Shown here: piece after piece, positions 1 through 9,199 of the stretch
Position numbering within the stretch: position 1 is the first letter of the stretch
Layout: every line of letters starts with the position of its first letter
Assembly (NCBI GenBank): GCA_003550305.1
Contig: QKYT01000077.1
Coordinates: 259,031 to 276,601 of the forward strand
Source: Glomus cerebriforme
Taxonomy: Eukaryota; Glomeromycota; Glomeromycetes; Glomerales; Glomeraceae
Length of the DNA stretch: 17,571 nt
Reading direction: 5' to 3'
Program-made: the position numbers and the translations under genes
Notes under the pieces: model-generated
What the model saw: the letters and a program-made list of their open reading frames with translations, nothing else
Databases searched by the model: none
Told to the model about the DNA's origin: nothing

Positions 1-65
1 AAATCATTCTTATAACGAAGGACTGATCAGTTTAAACGCTAACTTCGTTATATCGAGACGTGCTG
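1..65. mobile_element. Right end (terminal inverted repeat) of a pogo/Tc1-like DNA transposon
   Basis: Read on the minus strand from 65 inward, the end begins CAGCACGTCTCGATATAACG. This has the CAG...CTCNATATAACG look of pogo/Tigger/Fot1-type terminal repeats, and it is followed outside by TA (66-67), the target dinucleotide of that superfamily. A subterminal hairpin is visible: TATAACGAAG at 11-20 pairs with CTTCGTTATA at 43-52. The body lies left of the window, so no transposase can be assigned. Family assignment is by motif resemblance only. Confidence 0.5.
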
Positions 66-156
66 TAACAAATTAAAGATCGATTTAACTCAATTGACCC
101 AAACTTGTTTGGAGGTCTAATTAATACAAGTTTTTTACAAAAAAAATTAGTAAATT

Positions 157-292
157 GGTTCAGTTTTCGATATTTATTAACCGGTATCGGTTTGGTCAAA
201 AACCAAACTGAATGTTTCAGTAAATTACTGATACCGATACTGATAATTTCAGTTCAGTATCAGTTTTGGCAAATACCGAACTGAACTGAACC
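157..292. repeat. Short inverted-repeat element built of GGTTCAGTT/AACTGAACC motifs
   Basis: The left end GGTTCAGTTTTCGATATTT (157 on) and the right end AAATACCGAACTGAACTGAACC (ending 292) are imperfect reverse complements. The interior holds a smaller hairpin (GGTTTGGT CAAAA ACCAAACT) and several copies of CTGATACCGATACTGA-like text. It resembles a non-autonomous foldback element. It may extend to about 308 (CGATCGGAGCCCTA). The outer borders and any target duplication are not clear. Confidence 0.5.
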
Positions 293-780
293 GATCGGAG
301 CCCTATCTGAAATTGGAAGAAAGAGCGCAACAACATGCATTACTGAAAAATTACACGATAATGATATAAAAAAAGGCTTGAATTTATAGGAAATCTATTA
401 ATAACAATTGCACAAACAGGAAATAATGAAATTAAAAAAAATATTTTAATTAAAACTTTTGAAATTCTTCTTTCACTAACATCTAATAAGATCTATACTG
501 ACTTCGCAACTACAATTTCAATTCCAACCACTAATACATCAATAAATTATGAATGAGAAGAAATTATTCTTNATAAACCTCCCAGTTTATTTATGATAAA
601 ATTTCTTTTTATAAAAATTTTTAAAGAAAAAGAAATTAAAAAGGANGAAATTAGTAATTATAAGGCAAATATTTCTCTTTTATTTTTTTTTAAAAAAAAA
701 TATTTTTTAACATTTANCTATTATTATAACAGGAATTTGGACATATATTTAGGTAAAAACTATAGAACTCACATTTAAAT

Positions 781-2016
781 ATTAATTTAAAAAAATCTGC
801 CATAGAATCTCCACAAATTATTCAAGAATATTATAATGCTTTTTCCAAATTTTTGAATGATTTTTTTTCTGGAATGATTGATGAATTATATCAGAAAAAG
901 ATAAAAATTTGCAATATTAAATGAAAAAAATGTCACAAATTACCAAAAATTATAATTCCAGAAGAAACAATAAAAATTGTGACATTCATTACATCAATAT
1001 TATTAAATTTAGTTTTTCCTTATTTAAAAGTTTGGCTACCTTGAATTTTAGCGAGTTTTAGTCATATGCCATGACTATTAGGTTATTTTTGACAATTATT
1101 GAGAGTTTGTCATGTATCATCTCATACAGATCGGTATAAATGACAGCTTGCAAAAATTAGAATGAATGAAACAGATCCATTAAAACATCTGATTAAAGGG
1201 AATAATATTTGGAACTTAGCCATCATTGATAATATTGATTTTAAAGAAAAAACCTTTAAATTTAATAATATTTATGACATTACTCGTGGTAGTTCTTATG
1301 CAACACTTCGAATGGCTTTTCAAATTTAGTTGCCAATTGAAGTAAAAACTGGTCTAGAATAAATTATTAAATTAACTGCTGAAACTTCATTATTTGGGAT
1401 GAATCANGGTATTNAGAATGCATTANCAATTTTTCAACAAATNATACAAGAACTGTTAAAATTTAAAAAAATTAATGAAGAATTCACATACAATACAAAT
1501 TTCAATGCAGAAANAATTAAATATGAAATACTTAACAAATTAGATTATGGATCTTGTGGTAAATCTCCCAATATTGTAATTCTAGAACTAGGATCAAATC
1601 TAAATTCGGATAATAAAATATTACATATTGCTGAAATGTACAAGAAGGATTTTGCAATAGAAGATCATTTTTTTCTGAACGTTGTAGTAGATGAAGCAAT
1701 ATTTCACTGGTTAATTATATGTCAAGAAAAATGGTGATATATAAGACCTCTTTTAGGTCAATGGCATACGTCAAAAGATTTTTGTTCAGTATTATTAGTT
1801 CTATTCTCTAGTTACAGATTATTAAGTCTAGCATCCCATCTAGGTATTCATTTCTTGAATAAGTTTGAATCTGCAATAGATTATCATTCAACAGCATGGG
1901 TATTAAATCTTATATGGGTAGCAGTAGGAGTAGCAATAAATATATACATTACTAAAAAAGAAATATTATTCTCTGAAATAATGAATGATGAAGAAAATAA
2001 TTATATTTGTCTTAAG
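781..2016 (+). pseudogene. Central exon block of the decayed 392-3110 gene
   Basis: This is one continuous reading frame of 412 codons, broken by eight nonsense codons (six TGA, one TAG, one TAA) but with no frameshift. The longest uninterrupted piece, 1363-1734, contains KLDYGSCGKSPNIVILELGS and VVVDEAIFHWLI. After TGA 1735 it continues LLGQWHTSKDFCSVLL and then hydrophobic segments (LNLIWVAVGVAINIY). It ends at AAG|GTAATC, a plausible 5' splice site. A frame that survives intact while stops accumulate argues for point-mutation decay rather than indel decay. Several N bases (1407, 1414, 1426, 1443, 1514) may be heterozygous or copy-variable sites. Confidence 0.6.
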
Positions 2017-2121
2017 GTAATCATTTTTTAGTTATTAAAAATTAATGATAAAAACAGCTTACTTTCTAAACAAAATTAATATTAAATAGTTTTAATTTTA
2101 CTTACTAATGTCTATATTCAG

Positions 2122-3110
2122 ATTTAGTATTTGTATTATAAATGGGCTGGAATCTGAAAAGCTCATTAGATAGAAATACGCATTAGAAATTTTGGATTAC
2201 AAAGAAATTCATTATCTGCAGCTGAACCTTTTTATGCAAGTGTTGCAAAATCAAATTATACAATAGCAAATTAGCAATAGCACATTTCCTCGCCACTATA
2301 GCAGTTCATCCCCAATTAGAAGAAAAATTAAATTATTGTAGTGCTTTCAAAATTCTGCATGATATTAATAGTAGTCTACATCATGTTTGTTTTGGATTTG
2401 ACAAGGCTCTGAAAACATTTGGGATAAGGTTTATCAAAGGAAATATAAGTGGAAATGTTATTGATGAAAAAAATCTTAAAAATCAAATAAAAGTATCTCA
2501 AAGTGAAAGAGAAAGAATAGATCTTTTGATGAGTGAGTATCTCAATGATAATTCAATTTCACATAGTGAGAGAGCAATAAAATCACNTCAAGAATCCCTA
2601 TGGGAACTTGTTGATGACCTGGTAGTAATATTTGAAATGGANGATCCATTATCCCACCAATTATTTCAGAAATATCTACCTACAGAAATGAACCAAGAGG
2701 GACTTGATCATCTTATAGCGTGTTATTCAAATGGATTAGAAAGAATCAAAGGAATATATTGACAGAAGGTTTTAAAAATAGAAAACAGAAATCCTAAAGG
2801 TAGAAGAGCGGTAGGAGTAGTTAGGANAAAAGTAAAAGATTACAATAGTAAAAAAAAACAATATACTGCCNGATCTTCACAATCATCACAAAAAAATACA
2901 GATGAAAATTTGGATCAACCCGCACCTGATACAACTAAGCCACAAAAAAAATATTGAACTACTGAAGTGAAGATGAAAATACTTTCTGTATTAAAAGCAT
3001 ATAAAGACAAATTGCCAGACGATGCTATTGCTTCTGTTTGTGAATATTTATCACAGGTCTGGACCAAAAAAAAAGTGCAAGATTGGTGGAATTACCATAA
3101 AAATAAATAA
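2122..3110 (+). pseudogene. 3' exon of the decayed 392-3110 gene
   Basis: After the 2017-2121 intron the frame reads YLYYKWAGI, then a TGA at 2155, then KAH, then a TAG at 2167. It shifts frame near 2270 at a small local duplication (ATAGCAAATTAGCAATAGC). From 2277 it stays in one frame to the terminal TAA at 3108-3110, through TGA codons at 2760 and 2955. The N-terminal part reads AHFLATIAVHPQLEEKLNYC and CFGFDKALKTFG. A low-complexity Q/S/K-rich linker (about 2850-2945) precedes a C-terminal helical module with three Trp residues (VWTKKKVQDWWNYHKNK). Function is unknown. Confidence 0.55.
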
Positions 3111-3779
3111 GATGTACTTTCTGTAATAAAAAAATATATTTATATGTCAGTTATACGCTTAATTTATACCAATATCATTATAATAAAATAAGAATTTTGC
3201 ATGTATCATAAAATTTACTATTCTAATCACCTTTTTGTGCTTAAGTAACTCAATTGTATATAAAAAATTATGTATAATTAGTAATTTAAAAATGCGTTTA
3301 GTTTTGTTAAAGGGTTGCATTTGGTGGTTATAGTCAAAAAAATAGTAAAAATGTCAGTATAGTAAAATTTTTTGTAAAAGTGTTGTATCATAAAAAAAAA
3401 TATTGGAACATGTAGGCAGAAATATAAAAAATAAAAGTTTATTAAATTTTGGGTATGTTGTTTAAAAAAAAATCACGTTGTATTAGACATGAAGTTTTGG
3501 TAATATTTTTGCCAATCATTTTTTAATTAATGATCGGACGTGAAATGACATTTCCGCTGACTGTTAAAATTAAAATTTAAAAATAAAAAAAAAATAAAAA
3601 AAAGGCTNATTATATACTTTTTTGTATCACATGTATCACATGATATGAGCTGCAGTTTATTTTAAAAAAAAATAACTGCGCTTATTAATTAAACCACAGC
3701 TGCAGTTTATTAGTTAATTTTAAAAACTTTAAATCAGTTTTAATTGTCATTTGAACTTGGTTTTGGAAATTGAGAAACG
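3111..3779. other. AT-rich spacer with direct repeats upstream of the micro-exon array
   Basis: I see no gene here. Short A and T runs dominate. AGCTGCAGTTTATT occurs at 3648-3661 and again at 3698-3711 (50 bp apart), and a weaker AACTGCGCTTATT lies between them. TGTATCACATGTATCACATG at about 3623 is another short direct repeat, and TTATATAC at about 3609 is TATA-like. These lie 70-170 bp before the first splice site of the array and could belong to its promoter or first exon; this is inference from position only. Confidence 0.35.
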
Positions 3780-3853
3780 GTAAGTTTCTTTGTGAAACTT
3801 ACCAATTTTTTTTAAAGAAACATTTCTAACATTTCTTCTTTTTTCTTTTATAG
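3780..3853 (+). other. First intron of the array (left subfamily prototype)
   Basis: This 74-nt intron starts GTAAGTTTC TTTGT GAAACTTAC, a perfect nine-pair hairpin that contains the whole 5' splice site. It then has TTTCTAACATTTC as branch point, a T/C tract and TATAG. It is followed by a 40-nt exon (3854-3893) that itself contains AGTTTTCA...TGAAAACT, an eight-pair inverted repeat. The left subfamily continues with introns at 3894-3968, 4009-4087, 4126-4208, 4252-4327, 4368-4450, 4490-4585 and 4626-4705. Confidence 0.75.
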
Positions 3854-5451
3854 ATCTCTTAGTTTTCAATCTAATACTGAAAAGTGAAAACTGGTAAGTT
3901 TCTTCGCAAAACACTATTTTTTTTTTTTTTTTTTAGAAATGCTTATTAACATTTTTTTTTTCTTGTAGGTTCTCCGAGCTCTTCAGTCTGAAATGGGAAG
4001 GGAAAACAGTAAGTTTCTTTGCGAAACTTCATTTTTTTTTTGTTTTTTTTTAGAAATGCTTATTAACATTTCTTTTTTTCTTATAAGTTCTCTGAGCTTT
4101 TCATTTCAAACTGGAAGGAAAAATGGTAAGTTACTTCACAAAACTTATCATTTTTTCATTTTTTTTTAAAGAAACATTTCTAACGTTTCTTCTTTTCTTT
4201 TCTTGTAAATTCTCTGTGCATTTGGTTTGATACTGAAATCAGAAATGTATGGTAAGTTTCTTTGCAAAACTTACCATTTTTTTCATTTTTTTTAGAAATG
4301 CTTATTAACCTTTTTTTTTTATTGTAGGTTCTCTGAGCTTTTCAGTCCAGACTGAAAAGGAAAAATGGTAAGTTTCTTCACGAAACTTATTATTTTTTTT
4401 ATTTTTTTTTAAAGAAATGTTTCTGATGTTTCTTCTTTTTTTTCTTGTAGCTTCTCTATGCTTTCTGTTCGATACTAGAATTGGAAATAGTAAGTTTTTC
4501 AAATTTCTTTGGAAACTTACTGTATTTTTTTGGGTTTCTTTTATTAGAAACATTTATAACATTTCTTTCTCTTTTCTTTTGTAAGGTTTCTTGGCTTTCG
4601 GATTAGTACGTAAAATTGGAGAACAGTAAGTTTCTTTGTGAAACTTGCCATTTTTTTNNTTTTTTTTTAGAAACGCTTTTTAACAGTTCTTTTTCTTTCT
4701 TGTAGACTCTTCTTCAGTTTAGGCACTTGGAATTAGAAAACATTAAGTTTCGTAATGAAACTTACTATTCTTTTTTTTTGTTTTTTTTAAATAGAAATAT
4801 TTCTAACGTTTTTTCTTTTTTCTTCTTGTAGGTTCTTGGATTTCATTTTGGATATAGAAGTTTCTTCACAAAATTCTCATCTGATGCATTTACTTAAAGA
4901 ATTATTAGTAGAAATAGTACTAATGCTTTTTTTTCATTTTTTTTTGTAGGATCAGGTTTTTTTTCAATTTCAGCTTGAAAATCTGGTAAGTTTTGAAATC
5001 AAAACTTCAAAACTTTCTTTTCAGAATATAAGTTTCATAACAAAACTTCATTTTTTTTTGTTCTTTTTAAAAAACATTCTAACTGAATATTTCTTTTTTT
5101 TTTGTAAGTTTGCTCCTAGACTTGAAAAACTGAAATATAAGTTTCGTAACATTTTTTATAGATTTGCTCCTAGACTTGAAAAACTGAAATATAAGTTTCG
5201 TAACATTTATTTTATTATAAAACTTTATTTTTTTTTGGTTTTTTTCTTTAAGAAATGTTCTAACTGAATGTTCTTCTTTTTTTTGTAGATTTGACTCTAG
5301 GAATTCAGAATCAGAAAAGAAACGTAAGTTTCATAATGAATTATTTCATTATGAACTTCATTTTTTCATTTTTTCTTTCTTTATTAGAAACATTCTAATT
5401 GACCATTTCTTCTTTTTTTGTAGTTTACTTCTATAAATTAGAAATGGAAAT

Positions 5452-5546
5452 GTAAGTTTTGTAACATTCATTTCATTACAAACTTCATTTTTTATTTTTT
5501 TTCTTTATATAGAAACATTCTAACCAAATGTTCTTTTCTTTTGTAG
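5452..5546 (+). other. Right-subfamily intron of the array
   Basis: This 95-nt intron starts GTAAGTTTTGTAA and pairs with TTACAAACTT about ten bases later. The hairpin therefore sits in the same place as in the left subfamily but has a different sequence. Branch text is ATTCTAACC and the 3' end is TTTTGTAG. Sister introns are 5191-5288, 5324-5423, 5575-5671 and 5700-5795. Exons 5424-5451, 5547-5574 and 5672-5699 are all exactly 28 nt. Confidence 0.75.
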
Positions 5547-5884
5547 TTTCAGCTCTAGAAATGAAAACTGAAACATAAGTTTCATAATGTTCATTTTGTT
5601 ACAAACTTTGTTTTTCATTTTTTTTCTTTATATTGAAACGTACTAACCGAATGTTTCTTTTCTTTTTGTAGATTTGGCTCTGAAAATAGAAATCAAACCG
5701 TAAGTTTTGTAATATTCATTTCATTACAAGCTTCATTTTTCATTTTTTTTCTTTGTATAGAAACATTCTAACCAAATGTTTTCTTTTTTTTGTAAATTCA
5801 GTTTGTTTCTTAAAATTTGGATTTTTGGAAGTCAGAAATGTAAGTTTCGCAACTTAGCTGTGAAACTTAGTTACTTTTTTGTAG

Positions 5885-5990
5885 GTTCTGGGTTTGGATA
5901 TTAGAATTGAATAGTTAGTTAGTATAGCATAGTTAGTATATCTAGGAAGAATTTGTAATTTAATACATTTTTAATAAACAAATATAGTTT
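5885..5990 (+). other. Terminal exon of the array with a poly(A)-type signal
   Basis: After the last TGTAG (5884) the text leaves the repeat. It starts GTTCTGGGTTTGG, similar to the other exons, then runs on without a further splice site into AATAAA at 5973-5978. This is what the 3' end of a polyadenylated transcript would look like. AATAAA is common by chance in such AT-rich DNA, so the support is modest. Confidence 0.4.
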
Positions 5991-6249
5991 AAACATAATA
6001 AAATTAATTAACAATGCTTTTAATTATTAAATGTAATTAATATATACTAAAATTTGTATTGTTATATGCATTTTTCAACATTTTTATATGTATTTTTCAA
6101 CTAATAATATGCATTTTTTAACTAACCTAGTATTGTTATACATATTTTTAAACTGCTGTTGTTTTACTATATATTGTTATATACCTAAAAAAGTGTTGCG
6201 CAACGTATTTTTAATCATGTTAGTTTAAAAAGGGTTCATTACGCAACAT
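5991..6249. other. AT-rich spacer with a small inverted repeat
   Basis: I see no gene. TTGTTATATGCATTTTTCAAC-like text recurs several times between about 6057 and 6180. AAAAAAGTGTTGCG (6187-6200) pairs with ACGCAACATTTTTTT (6241-6255) across a ~40-base loop. This could be a tiny foldback element or an RNA hairpin. Confidence 0.4.
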
Positions 6250-6536
6250 TTTTTTTGGTGTTGAGCAATACATAGCATATGTTTACATTTTATATGTCTG
6301 TTTAAAACTTCTTGATGAAAAAACCTAATATTAAAAATACCCTTTTGCTTGCCACACTATGCAAGGTTAATGAGAATAATTTTAATGATAAACTTTTCAG
6401 GTAATCTTTGGGATCATCAATCATATTTTACCATACTTTTAGTTTTATATATGATGATGTATTTTTGTTTGAGTAATGCCCATCATTGCATTTAAAATCT
6501 GCCATTTAAGCTACTATACGGGCAACTTTGTCATTA

Positions 6537-7249
6537 CTATAGTTCTTCTTTGACATGAACTAAAAGAGTTTTCTCATGTAAATTGTTAAAGTATTCCATG
6601 TTGACAACTTCAATCCTACACCTAAATAAATAAAAGTTAATTTCTATTTCTTTTGTTTTAAAATCTTTACTTAAAAAATACTTACCATGATGTACTAGAT
6701 GTAAAAAATATGTAAGCATATATGGAAGGATATCAATAGAATCCCATCTATCATTTATGACCTTAATGCAGTAATTCTTAAAATTAAGAACATCATTTGG
6801 GATCCTATTGATTTTAACGGTAAGTCTAATCAAACTCAAAAAACAATCAGCCAAATTTATACCTGATCTCTTTAAATAGGTGACTGTATTTTTTAAGGAT
6901 AATAACATGAAGGTTAAAAATGCAACATTGTGAAAAAAACCCCTTGACCTCAAAATTTTCTTAATGGTTTCATTTGTTAGAATATTGTTATGATCTTTAT
7001 AAATCTATAAATTATTATTGTAATTGTTGAATTAATTAATAATTAAATAAATATTAATAAATGGATAATTATTCTAACCTTCTTCAATGCTTTTTTTAAT
7101 CTTACAACTCTGTTTGTAGTTTCATATATCAACATCCATTTGGTGGGCATGTACGTACTAAGTCCTTTACTTTCAATTTTATATTCTTTTGCAATTTCAT
7201 TAAAAATATGTTCTGCCTTATAGGAAGTTTTGAAAAAGCAGGAAATCAT
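6537..7249 (-). pseudogene. Central hAT transposase exons (minus strand)
   Basis: Two adjacent exons remain. 7249-7075 reads SYKAEHIFNEIAKEYKIESK, then TYMPTKWMLIYETTNRVVRL, matching the KTRW..xYE..xxxL block of hAT proteins. 6953-6690 reads LADCFLSLIRLTVKINRIPN, then FKNYCIKVINDRWDSIDILP and YFLHLVHHG, followed directly by GTAAGT. The reading frame past that GTAAGT (to 6537) is probably intron, and the apparent ATG starts are internal. These exons are free of stops, the best-preserved part of the relic. Confidence 0.65.
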
Positions 7250-7561
7250 ATTACAATTTTTTACAATTCTATTTGCAAAATCATGACCTAATAATTTAAA
7301 ATTTGGTTGTATTAAATAAATATATAAATTATTAAAAAGTACACAGATGAAAATTTATTTACTTAATATATTTTTTGTGATTAAATTCACAAAATGGACT
7401 ATGCAATACATATTTATAATATGAGAGTACTTTTCTAAAATACATTTTTGTGCATTCACTATGGATGAAATATTGTCTGTGACAATTGCCAAAAACTTTT
7501 TTGAATCTATTGCTTGCTATTATAACTCACTTTATCTCTTCTTTGATAACTTTGGCTATAT

Positions 7562-8702
7562 GACTAATAATACCTGACAGATCTCTCAAATAATAAAGAA
7601 ATTCTTTATTATTCATAATGATTACAAAATTGTAAATTGAAATATTATTTGGGCTTAACCAGCCATCGAGGACTAATTAAAATAAAAAGATATATTAAGC
7701 CATTATATTCATATAAAATTTTAAGTAATTTTTATACCTAAAGTTAAATTTTTTTTTTCAATATAATTTTTGATTTTTATTTTGGTGCGGATAGATTTCT
7801 TGCTTAGTAAATTTGTTGTGAGCTGTTCTCATGATGGGGAGTTATAATTTGGTTGCAGGTTTTTCAGTACATTTATAAAATACAGATTTTCTATAATCCT
7901 GAACGGTGTAACCAAAGATATAGGATAGATTATATAAAGATTACTACTAGTATTTATAGTATAAGAATTAATATTGTTATATTAGATAGTTTATAATTTA
8001 GTTTACTAACATGTGATTGGCACGTGACCTAACACATAATTATAATAGTGTAAAACATTGTAGAATATTGTAGAATAATTTGTAGTATTTACAAGTAGTT
8101 TAGTAAAACATTAAATTGTATAAAAGAGACTAATATCTAATAGATCTCTCAAACAATAAAGAAATTTTTTATTGTTTATAATGATTACAAAATTGTAAAT
8201 TGAGATATTATTTGGACTTGACCAGCCATTGAGAACTAATTAAAATAAAAAGATATATTAAGCCATTATATTCATATAAAATTTTAAATATTTTAAGTAA
8301 TTTTTATACTTAGAATTAAATTTTTTTCTTTTTCAATATAATTTTTGATTTTTATTTTAGTGTGAATAGATTCCTCGTTTAGTAAATTTGTTGTAGGATA
8401 TTTTCATAATGGGAGTTGTAATTTGGTTGCAGGTTTTTCAGTACATTTATAAAATACAGATTTTCTATAATCCTGAATAGTGTAACTAAAAATATAGGAT
8501 AGATTATATAAAAATTACTGTTAGTATTTATAGTATAAGAATTAATATTATTATATTAGATAGTTTATAGTTTAGTTTACTAACACGTGATTAGCACATA
8601 ACCTAACATATGATTATAATAGTGTAGAATATTGTTGAATATTGTAGAATAATTTGTAGTATTACAAGTAGTTTAGTGAAACATTAAATTGTATAAAAGA
8701 CT
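7562..8702. repeat. ~565 bp tandem duplication (two copies) within the hAT relic
   Basis: Copy 1 is about 7562-8127 and copy 2 about 8128-8702. AGATCTCTCAAA(T/C)AATAAAG starts at 7579 and again at 8142, 563 bp apart, and the two copies align along their length with scattered substitutions and a few small indels. Both end ...AACATTAAATTGTATAAAAGA. On the minus strand each copy holds the start of the DUF659 exon: LDGWLSPNNISIYN in copy 1 and LNGWSSPNNISIYN in copy 2. Each also holds the upstream intron and a preceding exon piece. Confidence 0.85.
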
Positions 8703-9079
8703 GGATTTTAACTTTAGTCAAGCAGCTTTCAGTCTCAAGAAAAATAAAATAATAAAAATAAAATATTAATTATTAAAAGTTATTTTAAATATGCTTATAG
8801 TTTGTCTGAGAGTTAATTAATATGATAAGTTCAGAAGTGAAGTATGGAAAATTATCCCAGTTTAATTATTTAATAAAAGGTTGTTTAACATAAGGGAAAC
8901 TATTGAAGTTTGAAAGTTAAATTTTAAGACTATAAAAGAAATAAAAAGTTATAAATCTAAATCAAGCATGTAAATAAACTAGTGTTAATTTAGTCTGCTG
9001 ACATGTGGCAGGTATCAGTAACAACAGTATAGCGTACATAACAAATGCTTTTAATATTGAATGATCAATTAGTACAACT
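8703..9079. other. AT-rich remnant between the duplication and the BED exon
   Basis: There is no intact gene. On the minus strand FPYFTSELIILINSQTNYKH (about 8850-8790) could be the hAT 'PFF..LL..LNP.Y' segment that lies between the BED finger and DUF659. The rest is probably intron or decayed sequence. Confidence 0.35.
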
Positions 9080-9199
9080 CATTTTTTAGATAATTTCTTA
9101 TTTTCAAAGTCTGATTCAATTTCCATATTATTTTTATTAATAATGCCATTTCTAGTTGCGATATAATGCATAAATTTATTTTTTGTCTCAACATCTATA

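Larger units (their letters stand above)
392..3110 (+). pseudogene. Decayed multi-exon gene of a probable dispersed repeat family (unrecognised; weakly DUF6589-like)
   Basis: I do not recognise this protein with confidence. Coding-like text runs in three pieces: 392-778 (frame of 392), 781-2016, and 2122-3110, joined across an intron at 2017-2121 (GTAATC...TTACTAAT...ATTCAG). Stretches such as PQIIQEYYNAFSKFLNDFFS, RPLLGQWHTSKDFCSVLL and LLMSEYLNDN read as genuine protein. The C-terminus (WTKKKVQDWWNYHKNK) resembles a DNA-binding helix. The GQWHTSKDF block, followed by small hydrophobic helices, vaguely recalls fungal DUF6589 transposon-derived proteins; this is a guess. The gene is dead: in-frame stops occur at 554, 922, 1042, 1072, 1090, 1141, 1327, 1360, 1735, 2125, 2155, 2167, 2760 and 2955, and there is a frameshift near 2270. 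Ten of these stops are TGA. R-to-H/W-type replacements and the near lack of CpG suggest decay of methylated CpG. Confidence 0.6.
3780..5884 (+). repeat. Tandem array of about 19 introner-like units, each a small intron plus a micro-exon
   Basis: Units of roughly 115-128 bp repeat head to tail. Each has a 5' splice site, an adjoining hairpin, T-rich filler, a branch-like motif, a pyrimidine tract, a 3' splice site and a micro-exon. 5' sites at 3780, 3894, 4009, 4126, 4252, 4368, 4490, 4626, 4986, 5324, 5452, 5700 and 5840 are exactly GTAAGT. Those at 4743, 4856, 5028, 5137, 5191 and 5575 are degenerate (TTAAGT, AGAAGT, ATAAGT). Branch-like motifs are TTCTAAC, TTATTAAC or, near 5641, a perfect TACTAAC. 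3' ends are TGTAG in 11 units, another AG in six, and AA in two (4208, 5795). Typical introns are 74-100 nt. Micro-exons are about 40 nt in the left half (38-43) and about 28 nt in the right half. Two sequence subfamilies meet near 4986-5108. No frame stays open through the spliced exons; the best early frame is about 45 codons without ATG. Confidence 0.85.

Noticed and set aside
593..778. 61-codon frame as an independent gene
   Set aside because: It is the continuation of the frame open from 392 past TGA 554; its ATG is internal to the decayed gene.
554..2957. TGA=Trp reassigned code (bacterial endosymbiont or mitochondrial DNA)
   Set aside because: Introns, hAT/LINE neighbours, frequent TGG in the same frame, and TAG/TAA stops besides TGA favour a decayed nuclear repeat.
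4305..4553. 82-codon minus-strand frame (Lys/Asn-rich)
   Set aside because: It is the complement of the T-rich intron/exon array; its composition reflects poly-T tracts, not a protein.
5058..5267. 69-codon plus-strand frame with a repeated FAPRLEKLKYKFRN
   Set aside because: It crosses intron signals of the array; the repeat is the duplicated micro-exon and flanks, with Phe/Lys runs from T/A tracts.
3780..5884. CRISPR array
   Set aside because: Units are imperfect, built of intron signals, and lack constant repeats with unrelated spacers; the context is eukaryotic.
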